A stretch of 7,980 bases of DNA, from the NCBI GenBank assembly GCA_036561085.1, contig DATBPY010000019.1, positions 1-7,980 on the forward strand. Reading direction: 5' to 3'. The position numbers and the translations under genes were made by a program. Position 1 is the first letter of the stretch, and the number at the start of each line of letters is the position of its first letter. This DNA is from CAILHX01 sp036561085 (lineage in GTDB: Bacteria > Pseudomonadota > Gammaproteobacteria > Burkholderiales > Methylophilaceae). Shown one piece after another: positions 1 through 6,347 of this stretch. The notes below the pieces were generated by a model. The model worked only from the letters and a program-made list of their open reading frames with translations. It had not been told where the DNA came from and searched no databases.

Positions 1-955
1 ACGCGCCGAGAGCACCAATTTCACCGACTTCCAGGAATTGTCGATGGCCACTGCCACCGGTGCCAGCTTTAACTCCACCTACGACCGCGGCATCATGCTG
101 TTCGGCGCGCCGGTCAAAGGCACTTATTACAACCTGTCCTACGTCAACGGCAGCGGCCAGAATAACGACAGCCTGAAAGACTCCAAGGATGTAGTCGGGC
201 GCGTCACCGCCAACGTCGCCGACTGGGCAGGCTGGAGCAATGCAGTGGTACATGTAGGCATATCCGGCAGCCGCGGCAGCGTAGAACCTTCCACGGCGAC
301 AGGCACCACCGCCCTCTCCAACTATACCGAGGCCAACGGCGTCACTTCCAACACCGCAGGCACCACCAACGACGTGGCGACCAAATTCTTCTCCACCGCG
401 ACCTTTAACGCCAACAGGCTGGATAAGTCGCGCATCGGTCTTGAAACTGCGCTGGCTTACGGCCCGGTCAAACTGCAAAGCGAATACATCGATACCAATT
501 TCGACGGCAATACCGCCGCCGGTAGAGGTTTCGACAAGGATATCGATTCCTGGTATGCCAACCTGACCTGGCTGGTGACCGGCGAGAGCTATGCCGACTC
601 CTACAAGGACGGCCTGTTCGGTCGCATCGCCCCCAAGCATAATTTTGCTACCGACCTGAGCGGATGGGGCGCGTTCGAACTGGGCTTGCGTTATAGCGAA
701 TTCGACGGTTCCGACTTCACCACCGCCGCACAAGGTTGCGTGGCAGGTTCGGGCTGTCTGGCCACCCCCACCGCCGCGGCCTCGTTCACCAACAAGGCCG
801 ACGCATGGACCGCGGGTGCCAAGTGGATCATGACGCCCAATGCACGCCTGATGCTGAACTATATACACACCAGTTTCGATAACGCCATCATCATCAATAA
901 CAAACCCAGCGAGAGCGAAGATGCGATGACCTTGCGCGCGCAATACGATTTCTAA
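1..955 (+). CDS. OprO/OprP-family anion-selective porin, 3' part
   Basis: The 3' end of an outer-membrane porin gene. The reading frame is open from base 2, so the true start lies upstream; an in-frame TTG at 38 is internal, not the start. About 317 residues are visible. They show alternating beta-strand patterns with long Thr/Ala/Asn-rich loops and end in Tyr-Asp-Phe; a terminal aromatic is the usual BAM-recognition signal. Near the C-terminus are hallmarks of the phosphate-selective porin O/P family: a TGES motif, 'LFGRIAPKHNF', 'GWGAFELGLRYSEFDG', then 'MTPNARLMLNYIHTSFD' and 'LRAQYDF'. Family members form trimeric channels for anions, phosphate or polyphosphate in the known Pseudomonas cases. 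The position 69 bases before modA, with no obvious terminator between, suggests an oxyanion such as molybdate, but that substrate is inference. One predicted loop carries a CX5C pair (737-757). Family call strong; substrate unknown. Confidence 0.9.
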   Translation, partial: RAESTNFTDFQELSMATATGASFNSTYDRGIMLFGAPVKGTYYNLSYVNGSGQNNDSLKDSKDVVGRVTANVADWAGWSNAVVHVGISGSRGSVEPSTATGTTALSNYTEANGVTSNTAGTTNDVATKFFSTATFNANRLDKSRIGLETALAYGPVKLQSEYIDTNFDGNTAAGRGFDKDIDSWYANLTWLVTGESYADSYKDGLFGRIAPKHNFATDLSGWGAFELGLRYSEFDGSDFTTAAQGCVAGSGCLATPTAAASFTNKADAWTAGAKWIMTPNARLMLNYIHTSFDNAIIINNKPSESEDAMTLRAQYDF

Positions 956-1024
956 GCATGCATGGTTTGTGTAAAGTCGTTATGCGGCTAAATCTAAGAA
1001 AAGCTAAAGAAAGCAAGGAAAACC

Positions 1025-1789
1025 ATGATCAAGACTAATTTCATGCGGCTGCTGGCCGCCATCGTTATCGTTGCTTTCTCGGCAACTGCCTACGCCGAGC
1101 AGAGGGTCACCGTGTATGCGGCGGCTAGCCTGACCAATGCCATCGGCGAGATCGCCGCGCAATACGAAAAAGCCAAGGGAGTAAAAGTGGTCAGCTCCTT
1201 TGCCGCTTCTTCCGCGCTGGCGAAGCAGATCGAGAACGGTGCGCCTGCCGATGTGTTCATCTCTGCCGACAGCAAATGGATGAACTATCTGCAGGACAAG
1301 AACAAGATAGACAAAGCGTCGCGCCACGACCTGTTGGGCAATCACCTGGTGCTCATCGCGCCTAAAGGTTCGGCATTGAAAGTCAGCATGGACAAGTCTT
1401 TCGATTTTGCCAAAGCGTTCGACGGCAAGTTGTGTACCGGCGATCTGGAATCGGTACCCGCAGGTATTTACGCCAAGCAATCGCTGACCAAGCTGGGTTG
1501 GTGGAATAACATCAAATCGCGCATCGTCGGTACGCAGGATGTGCGCGCGGCACTGGCGTTCGTGGAACGCGGCGAATGCAGCGCCGGTATCGTGTATGAG
1601 ACCGACGCCAAGATATCCTCGAAAAGCGACATGGTGGCGACTTTCCCCGAGGCCACCCACGACCCTATCGTGTACCCGGTGGCGGTGGTGAGCGCGCAGC
1701 CTGAAGCAAAAGATTTTGTCGAATACCTGGCATCGCCTGAGGCAAGTGCTATATTCTCCAAATACGGGTTCAGCCTGGCCGGACACTAA
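1025..1789 (+). CDS. modA: ModA, periplasmic molybdate-binding protein
   Basis: Captures molybdate (and usually tungstate) in the periplasm and delivers it to ModB. The protein has 254 residues, normal for the family. Residues 1-24 form a Sec signal peptide: Lys/Arg at the start, a hydrophobic core, and a likely cut at Ala-Tyr-Ala|Glu25. The mature part follows the E. coli ModA pattern: 'AAASLTNA' at 32-39, 'ASSALAKQIENGAPADVFISAD' spread over 61-82, 'VPAGIYAK' at 144-151, 'DVRAALA' at 172-178 and 'VYETDA' at 190-195. By comparison with E. coli, the ligand contacts should be Ser35, Ser62/63, Ala146, Val173 and Tyr191, all present. The usual Gly-Asp-Pro before the VPAG loop reads Gly-Asp-Leu here. 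Cys137 and Cys185 are the only cysteines. ATG 1025 is preceded by AAGGA (1015-1019) at 5 bases; Met7 (1043) is a less likely start. First gene of modABC. Confidence 0.96.
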   Translation: MIKTNFMRLLAAIVIVAFSATAYAEQRVTVYAAASLTNAIGEIAAQYEKAKGVKVVSSFAASSALAKQIENGAPADVFISADSKWMNYLQDKNKIDKASRHDLLGNHLVLIAPKGSALKVSMDKSFDFAKAFDGKLCTGDLESVPAGIYAKQSLTKLGWWNNIKSRIVGTQDVRAALAFVERGECSAGIVYETDAKISSKSDMVATFPEATHDPIVYPVAVVSAQPEAKDFVEYLASPEASAIFSKYGFSLAGH

Positions 1790-1790
1790 G

Positions 1791-1812
1791 CCTTATAGTA
1801 AGGTCTTATAAT
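1791..1812 (+). promoter_or_regulatory. Small dyad and TATAAT hexamer in the modA-modB gap
   Basis: Directly after the modA stop there is a perfect 5-base inverted repeat, CCTTA-TAG-TAAGG (1791-1803), followed by a TATAAT hexamer at 1807-1812. This AT-rich patch stands out from the GC-rich coding sequence around it. No convincing -35 box lies 16-18 bases upstream (CACTAA at 17 bases spacing), and there is no extended -10 TG. It could be an internal promoter or operator for modBC, or an mRNA processing site, but chance AT-richness is as likely. Confidence 0.2.
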
Positions 1813-1835
1813 TAAACACTCGACTGTTAAACCCA

Positions 1836-2549
1836 TTGGAATTTCTGCAATTCACTCCGGACGAGATCGCGGCGTTACTGCTTTCCATCAAAGTGGCGTT
1901 GTGGTGCACGGTCGCCACCTGCATCCCCGGCGTGTTCATCGGCTGGCTGCTCGCCCGTAAGGATTTCGTCGGCAAATCGCTGCTGGATAGCCTGGTACAT
2001 CTACCGCTGGTCCTGCCCCCCGTCGTCCCCGGTTATTTGCTGCTGATACTGCTGGGTAATCAAGGTCTTCTCGGTAAATGGCTGCATGAGACCCTGGGTA
2101 TCTCCGTCGCTTTCACCTGGGTGGGCGCAGTCATCGCCTCCGCAGTAATGGCATTACCGCTGATGGTACGTGCAGTACGTCTCGCCGTCATCCAGGTGGA
2201 TAGCGGCCTGGAAGCCGCCGCCCGGACACTGGGCGCGGATGGGTTATGGGTATTCTTCACTGTCACCCTGCCCTTGTCGTTACCCGGCATCCTCACCGGA
2301 TTGATCCTCGCTTTCAGCCGCAGCCTGGGCGAATTCGGCGCCACCATCACCTTCGTCGGCAATGTCGAAGGCGAAACGCGCACCCTGCCCCTTGCCATCT
2401 ATACCTATACCCAGATGCCGGGCGGCGACGTGCAAGCCTTACGCCTCGTCATCCTCTCCATCATCCTGGCATTGGTCGCGTTGTTCGCCAGCGAGTTGAT
2501 GGAACGGCGCGCCATACGCCTGCTGGGCAACAAGGTGCCGTATGCCTGA
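1836..2549 (+). CDS. modB: ModB, molybdate ABC transporter permease
   Basis: Inner-membrane channel subunit of the molybdate importer. The protein has 237 residues, close to the family norm, with about five hydrophobic helices (roughly 14-39, 53-77, 92-113, 146-168, 203-224). The cytoplasmic EAA loop that couples to the ATPase is clear: Glu126-Ala-Ala with Gly133 and the run 'TLPLSLPGI' (144-152). It is followed by the ModB-typical 'SRSLGEFGATITF' (161-173). The frame opens after a stop at 1809-1811 and contains no ATG upstream of the conserved region. TTG 1836 is therefore the best start; CTG 1824 is a poorer option. No good Shine-Dalgarno lies before it, so translation may depend on coupling or be weak. 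It begins 46 bases after modA and its last 8 bases overlap modC, the usual sign of coupled permease and ATPase synthesis. Confidence 0.95.
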   Translation: MEFLQFTPDEIAALLLSIKVALWCTVATCIPGVFIGWLLARKDFVGKSLLDSLVHLPLVLPPVVPGYLLLILLGNQGLLGKWLHETLGISVAFTWVGAVIASAVMALPLMVRAVRLAVIQVDSGLEAAARTLGADGLWVFFTVTLPLSLPGILTGLILAFSRSLGEFGATITFVGNVEGETRTLPLAIYTYTQMPGGDVQALRLVILSIILALVALFASELMERRAIRLLGNKVPYA

Positions 2550-3636
2550 GCCTATACTTGAATTTAACGTCAGGCTGGATAGAGGCAGCTTCCTGCTGCA
2601 AACCGAGCTGAAACTGGAGCAACCGGTGGTCGGCCTGTTCGGCCCCTCGGGCTCCGGCAAAAGTACTTTATTGGGCATTCTGGCAGGTACCATCAAGCCC
2701 GATCGCGGGCGTATCATCGTCAACGGGCGCTGCCTGCTGGATACCGCGCATAACACCTATGTGCCCATCCATCAGCGCCGCGTGGGCCTGGTATTCCAGG
2801 ACAGCAAACTGTTCCCGCATCTGTCGGTGAAGCGCAATCTGGAGTACGGCTTCAACCTGCTGTCGGAAACCGACAAACGCTTCAGCTTCAACCATATCGT
2901 AGACCTGCTGGAACTGCAACCGCTATTGCAACAGCGCCCCAACCAGCTTTCCGGCGGCGAGAAACAAAGAGTGGCGCTGGGCAGGGCACTGCTGGCAGCG
3001 CCAGAGTTGCTGCTGCTGGATGAACCCATGGCATCGCTGGACGAGCGCCTCAAAAGCCAGATATTGCCTTTTCTGCGCCGGGTCAAAGAGCAGATAGGCG
3101 TGCCCATGATCTACGTCAGCCACAGCATCAACGAGATACTGGACCTCACCCAGCAGCTGGCGGTGATCCATAACGGCGCGATACTGGCGCACGGCGATTT
3201 CCATGAGATCGTCACCACCGACAAAGTGTTGTCGCTCGCCAATTCCCTGGGGCTGGATAACGTGCTCGATGTCGAGCTGGTAGAGAAGAACGCAGAACTG
3301 GGCTATTGCGTCGCAAAATGCGCCGATAACTTGCTATTGCTACCCCATACCGACGCGCCGATAGGAAATAACGTCTCGGTGGTGATCCCCGCCGCCAACA
3401 TCGCTCTGTCCCGCAAAAAGATCAACGGCATCAGCATCCAGAACCAGATCCCCGGCACGGTCACCGCCATCCGCACAGTCGTCAACCACCGCGCACTGGT
3501 GACCATAGACGTGGGCAGCATACTGATCGCCGAGATCTCGGCGAAGGCATTGCACGATATGGAGATCAAACTGAACGACCAGGTGTATTGCCTGGTGAAG
3601 ACGCAGGCGATCCGTTATTTCGGCAAAAGCGATTAG
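2542..3636 (+). CDS. modC: ModC, molybdate ABC transporter ATPase with TOBE domain
   Basis: ATP-hydrolysing subunit that drives molybdate import through ModB. All nucleotide-binding motifs are intact in the 364 residues: Walker A 'GPSGSGKST' 34-42, Q-loop Gln86 in 'VFQD', signature 'LSGGE' 136-140, Walker B 'LLLLDE' 156-161, D-loop 'SLDE' 165-168 and switch His194 in 'YVSH'. The C-terminal part (about 296-360, 'IPGTVTAIRTVVNHRALVTIDVG') is a TOBE/Mop-like domain. In ModC this domain binds oxyanion and can inhibit transport when molybdate is plentiful; that role is family knowledge, not seen here. The TOBE domain and the modAB neighbours separate it from sulfate and spermidine ATPases. ATG 2542 has AAGGTG (2532-2537) 4 bases upstream, inside the end of modB, and the genes overlap by 8 bases. 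No modE regulator is present in the window. Confidence 0.96.
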   Translation: MPEPILEFNVRLDRGSFLLQTELKLEQPVVGLFGPSGSGKSTLLGILAGTIKPDRGRIIVNGRCLLDTAHNTYVPIHQRRVGLVFQDSKLFPHLSVKRNLEYGFNLLSETDKRFSFNHIVDLLELQPLLQQRPNQLSGGEKQRVALGRALLAAPELLLLDEPMASLDERLKSQILPFLRRVKEQIGVPMIYVSHSINEILDLTQQLAVIHNGAILAHGDFHEIVTTDKVLSLANSLGLDNVLDVELVEKNAELGYCVAKCADNLLLLPHTDAPIGNNVSVVIPAANIALSRKKINGISIQNQIPGTVTAIRTVVNHRALVTIDVGSILIAEISAKALHDMEIKLNDQVYCLVKTQAIRYFGKSD

Positions 3637-3667
3637 TCAAACCTTTAGCCGAACCGGGCTTGGTTGA
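3637..3667 (+). terminator. Imperfect hairpin just after modC
   Basis: Immediately after the modC stop, TCAAACC (3637-3643) can pair with GGTTGA (3662-3667) with one bulged A. Inside it AGCC (3647-3650) pairs with GGCT (3657-3660) around a 6-base loop. This makes a bulged stem of about 10 pairs at the end of the mod operon. No T-run follows, so it is not a classical intrinsic terminator. It may protect the 3' end of the mRNA or mark a Rho-dependent end. Confidence 0.3.
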
Positions 3668-3686
3668 ATCAGACGTGGTTGAATCA
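3661..3686 (+). repeat. 11-base direct repeat TGGTTGAATCA, two copies
   Basis: TGGTTGAATCA occurs at 3661-3671 and again at 3676-3686, 15 bases apart start to start. The second copy lies within a small inverted repeat, GTGGT-TGAATC-ACCAC (3675-3690). The first copy supplies the right arm of the hairpin after modC. It may be a local duplication or a pair of sites for a DNA-binding protein upstream of the first cyclase. No known box is recognised. Confidence 0.5.
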
Positions 3687-3743
3687 CCACACAACACCTT
3701 AGGTCGTTGCATAGCAGCCCGATTGCTGCCATAGTTTTACCCA

Positions 3744-4634
3744 ATGAATGAGCAGCTGATGGCCTCCCTGAATCACCCCCGGTTAGCATTTGAAAAAGCC
3801 CCTGCTTTTCTTAAGGAAGCGTTCGTGGTGCTGCTGGTCGCATTCATTGCCTGGGCAGATACCGCCACGCCGCCCTATATCTCCCTTACCGGGTTCTACC
3901 TGCTGCCCATCTTCCTCGCCGTATGGTCTTGCAGCCGCAGCACCATCGCCATGGTCGTCGTCATTTCGCTGGCATCCACCATGCATGCGGCATGGCAGGA
4001 TATGCCGCGCGGCGTTCCTTTATGGCAGCTGCTATTGGCGTATTCATCGTCCATCATCCTGTTCCTGGGCTTCTGCACGCTGATGTTCTACCTCAAGATG
4101 CTGGTCAGCCGCCTGCAGGAAGAAAGCCAGACCGATGCCCTGACCGGGCTGCGCAGCCGCCGTAACTTCCTGACCATGGCGCAGTTCGAGATCGCACGGG
4201 TGACGCGCGCCTCCTATCCCTACACTCTCGCGCTGATAGACCTGGATAACTTCAAGCAGATCAACGATACCCAGGGGCATGCCGTGGGCGATGAACTGCT
4301 GCTGGCCGCCAGCAAATGCATGCTCGCCACGCTACGCGAAGTCGATGTGATCGGTCGTTTGGGCGGGGATGAGTTTTTGATCCTGCTGCCCGAAACCAAT
4401 TCCAGCGAAGCGAGAGCCATCCTGGGACGCCTGCGGGAGAAGTTGAAATCCGTGCTGCAAACCTACAGCCCCATCTCCAGCGCCAGCATAGGTGCGCTCA
4501 CCGTATGCTGCGGCGCGAACGACCTGTCGCTGGCGGACATCATCGAAAAAGCCGATGCCATCATGTACTCGGTCAAACATGCTTCCAAGGATGGCGTCAT
4601 GGTTGAGCAGATCCCGCTGGAACAAGCCGCTTAA
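3744..4634 (+). CDS. Membrane-bound diguanylate cyclase (GGDEF), compact FYLLP-type sensor
   Basis: Makes c-di-GMP from two GTP at the inner membrane. The protein has 296 residues. The N-terminal 120 residues hold about four hydrophobic stretches (roughly 25-38, 49-62, 67-80, 96-118). They include the pattern D39..T..P..I....FYLLP55, a membrane module I recall from other cyclases and whose signal is not known. A short linker (119-130) leads to the GGDEF domain: 'DALTGL' 131-136, metal-binding Asp166 in 'ALIDLDNFK', 'GGDEF' 207-211, and the inhibitory site Arg198-Glu-Val-Asp201 five residues before it. The enzyme is therefore predicted active and product-inhibited. Start choice is uncertain: ATG 3744 has no visible Shine-Dalgarno, and ATG 3759 (Met6) has only a weak GAGCAG before it. 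It follows modC by 107 bases and probably has its own promoter. No EAL domain. Confidence 0.93.
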   Translation: MNEQLMASLNHPRLAFEKAPAFLKEAFVVLLVAFIAWADTATPPYISLTGFYLLPIFLAVWSCSRSTIAMVVVISLASTMHAAWQDMPRGVPLWQLLLAYSSSIILFLGFCTLMFYLKMLVSRLQEESQTDALTGLRSRRNFLTMAQFEIARVTRASYPYTLALIDLDNFKQINDTQGHAVGDELLLAASKCMLATLREVDVIGRLGGDEFLILLPETNSSEARAILGRLREKLKSVLQTYSPISSASIGALTVCCGANDLSLADIIEKADAIMYSVKHASKDGVMVEQIPLEQAA

Positions 4635-4736
4635 CACCGCCCGCCGCAGTCGCGAAAAAATAGCAGCGGCGAACACAACTAGGGATTAAACTGCCCTTGT
4701 TTTCTCTACGGATGATTTCAATAGAGACAGGCAGCC

Positions 4737-6230
4737 ATGATGAAGATTCGGCTAGCTGGAGCATCCAATGCCACCAAGCTGGGAATATTCTCTTTTCTGT
4801 TGTTCAGCGTCCTGCTGACGGGCTACCTTTACGAAACTTACCAGGAAGGCATCGCCGGCGCCGAGAAGGAAAGCCAGAATTATGCGTGGACGCTTTCCGA
4901 GCAGGCGCGCAGCGTTTTCGAAGCTGCCGACGACGAGTTGCTCAACCTGGAAGAATTCCTTAAGCAAAGCGACTTCCAGCCGCAGGGTAAAGCCGACTCA
5001 GTCCGTGCATCAAAGATCCACCAGGTATTCGACAACTACGCCACCGAGCGCAAGTTCCTGGATGCACTGAATGCCTTCGACGCGAACGGCAACCTGTTGT
5101 ACTCCTCCATCGCGCCCCTGCCCGCCATCCATGTCGCAGACCGCCCCTATTTCCGGCAGATAAAAGCCCACCCGGAGTTGGAGCGCGTATTCTCCGACCC
5201 GTTGATCTCGCGCACCACGGGTAAACCCACCATCATCATGTCGCGGCGCTTCCTCGATAGCGACGGCCGCTTCATCGGTACCATACAGGCCTATGTAGGG
5301 CTGGACCAATTCGTCCGGGTATACCGCTCGCTCAATATCGGCAGGCACGGCGTGATCTCCATGCGCACCGCCAACGGTTTTCTGCGCATGGCGGAATATC
5401 CTGTGGTCTCGGAACAACAGCAGCCCATCACCGCCTCCATGGATCATCCGCTCAGGCCCTACTTCGAACGCAAGCAGATACAAGGCACGCTGGACCTGGT
5501 TTCGCCTTCGGACCGGATAAGGCGCACGGTCAGCTTCCACCAGATCGGCGATTATCCGTTCTATGTGGATGTAGGCTGTGCAGTGCGCGACTATGAAGCG
5601 CGCTGGCGGCTCCGGGCAGCCGTATTCACGCTGGCGCTGATGATCTACGGCGCGATCGTGTTCCTGTTCGTGCGCGACGTGACCGAAAGCAAGATGATAG
5701 AACAGGAGTCCCGCCATAAAGCCCACCACGACCACCTGACCGGCCTGCCCAACCGCGCATTGTTCCTGGATCACAGCGAACACGCCATCCTGCGCGCCAA
5801 ACGCAACCAGCAAAAACTGGCGATACTGTTTCTCGACCTCGACGGCTTCAAGCAGGTCAACGACACGCTGGGGCACGATGTCGGCGACCTGCTGCTCACC
5901 GAAGTCGCCAAGCGCCTGAAAGTCATCATCCGTAGTTCGGATACCGTGGCGCGCATGGGCGGCGACGAATTCACTTTTGTGCTGAACGATATCAGCGACG
6001 ACGAAAACGCCTCCTCCGTCGCGCAAAAGATCATTGCCGAACTGGAGCAGCCTTTCGAACTGCAGGGGCACAGATGCCGGATAAGCGGTAGCATAGGCAT
6101 CGCCATCTACCCCACCGATTCCCTGGATTACGAGACTTTACTCAAACAGGCCGACGAAGCCATGTATCTGGCCAAGAAAAACGGCAAAAACAGCTACAGA
6201 TTCCACCATATCACCGCCATTTCGGCATGA
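4737..6230 (+). CDS. Diguanylate cyclase with periplasmic dCache sensor (dCache-GGDEF)
   Basis: Makes c-di-GMP in response to a periplasmic ligand. The protein has 497 residues. A first membrane helix (about 14-33) is followed by a periplasmic part of about 250 residues and a second helix (about 294-313). The periplasmic part has double-Cache features: an N-terminal helix with heptad-like Glu/Ala, 'DRPYFRQ' at 135-141, 'GKPTIIMSRRF' at 162-172, then a membrane-distal/proximal strand pair ending 'YPFYVDVG'. Such domains bind small molecules, often amino or carboxylic acids; the ligand here is unknown. The cytoplasmic GGDEF domain shows 'DHLTGLPNR' 332-340, 'LFLDLDGFK' 364-372, 'GGDEF' 408-412 and I-site Arg399-Ser-Ser-Asp402, so it is predicted active and feedback-inhibited. 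Two ATGs stand in tandem (4737, 4740); AGG at 4729-4731 serves either. No EAL domain follows, although this architecture often has one. Confidence 0.95.
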   Translation: MMKIRLAGASNATKLGIFSFLLFSVLLTGYLYETYQEGIAGAEKESQNYAWTLSEQARSVFEAADDELLNLEEFLKQSDFQPQGKADSVRASKIHQVFDNYATERKFLDALNAFDANGNLLYSSIAPLPAIHVADRPYFRQIKAHPELERVFSDPLISRTTGKPTIIMSRRFLDSDGRFIGTIQAYVGLDQFVRVYRSLNIGRHGVISMRTANGFLRMAEYPVVSEQQQPITASMDHPLRPYFERKQIQGTLDLVSPSDRIRRTVSFHQIGDYPFYVDVGCAVRDYEARWRLRAAVFTLALMIYGAIVFLFVRDVTESKMIEQESRHKAHHDHLTGLPNRALFLDHSEHAILRAKRNQQKLAILFLDLDGFKQVNDTLGHDVGDLLLTEVAKRLKVIIRSSDTVARMGGDEFTFVLNDISDDENASSVAQKIIAELEQPFELQGHRCRISGSIGIAIYPTDSLDYETLLKQADEAMYLAKKNGKNSYRFHHITAISA

Positions 6231-6333
6231 TTTCTTCACTTTTCCTTAAAATTCACATTCAAACGCCCACATTGCAGTACCATGCTGAATAATGGATTCA
6301 CTGGGTAAACGCTGAGCAACAAGCGTGACACAA

Positions 6334-6347
6334 GAGGAGTTGCATTG
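6334..6347 (+). promoter_or_regulatory. Strong ribosome binding site that fixes a TTG start
   Basis: GAGGAG at 6334-6339 lies 5 bases before TTG 6345. The first in-frame ATG comes much later, inside the first membrane segment region. The position of this site is the main reason for choosing TTG as the start of the third cyclase. Confidence 0.7.

Noticed and set aside
970..1000. Possible ModE-binding site before modA (CGTTAT half at about 978)
   Set aside because: Only one half resembles the ModE palindrome; the matching inverted half is missing at the expected spacing.
1004..1786. Open frame of 260 codons on the - strand across modA
   Set aside because: modA on the + strand is certain from its conserved motifs. 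The antisense product is His/Arg-rich and unlike any protein I know.
3714..3729. GCAGC-CCGATT-GCTGC hairpin before the first cyclase as a terminator
   Set aside because: The stem is only 5 pairs and the following TTTT is short and offset by several bases. It could equally be chance, so it is not listed as a feature.
4642..4671. CGCCGC / GCGGCG inverted pair after the first cyclase as a terminator
   Set aside because: The arms are 18 bases apart and no T-run follows, so a stable intrinsic terminator is unlikely.
4697..4963. Alternative + strand frame of 88 codons overlapping the start of the dCache cyclase
   Set aside because: It shares most of its length with a well-supported gene in another frame and is rich in Arg/Gly without any motif.
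5010..6071. Long open frame of 353 codons on the - strand inside the dCache cyclase
   Set aside because: It mirrors the codon phase of a clear + strand gene. Its product is Val/Gln/Gly/Ala-rich with no recognisable domain, as expected for an antisense shadow in GC-rich DNA.
6231..6344. c-di-GMP or molybdenum-cofactor riboswitch in the gaps before the cyclases or modA
   Set aside because: None of the gaps (69, 107, 102 and 114 bases) shows the conserved core bases of these riboswitches that I could recognise.
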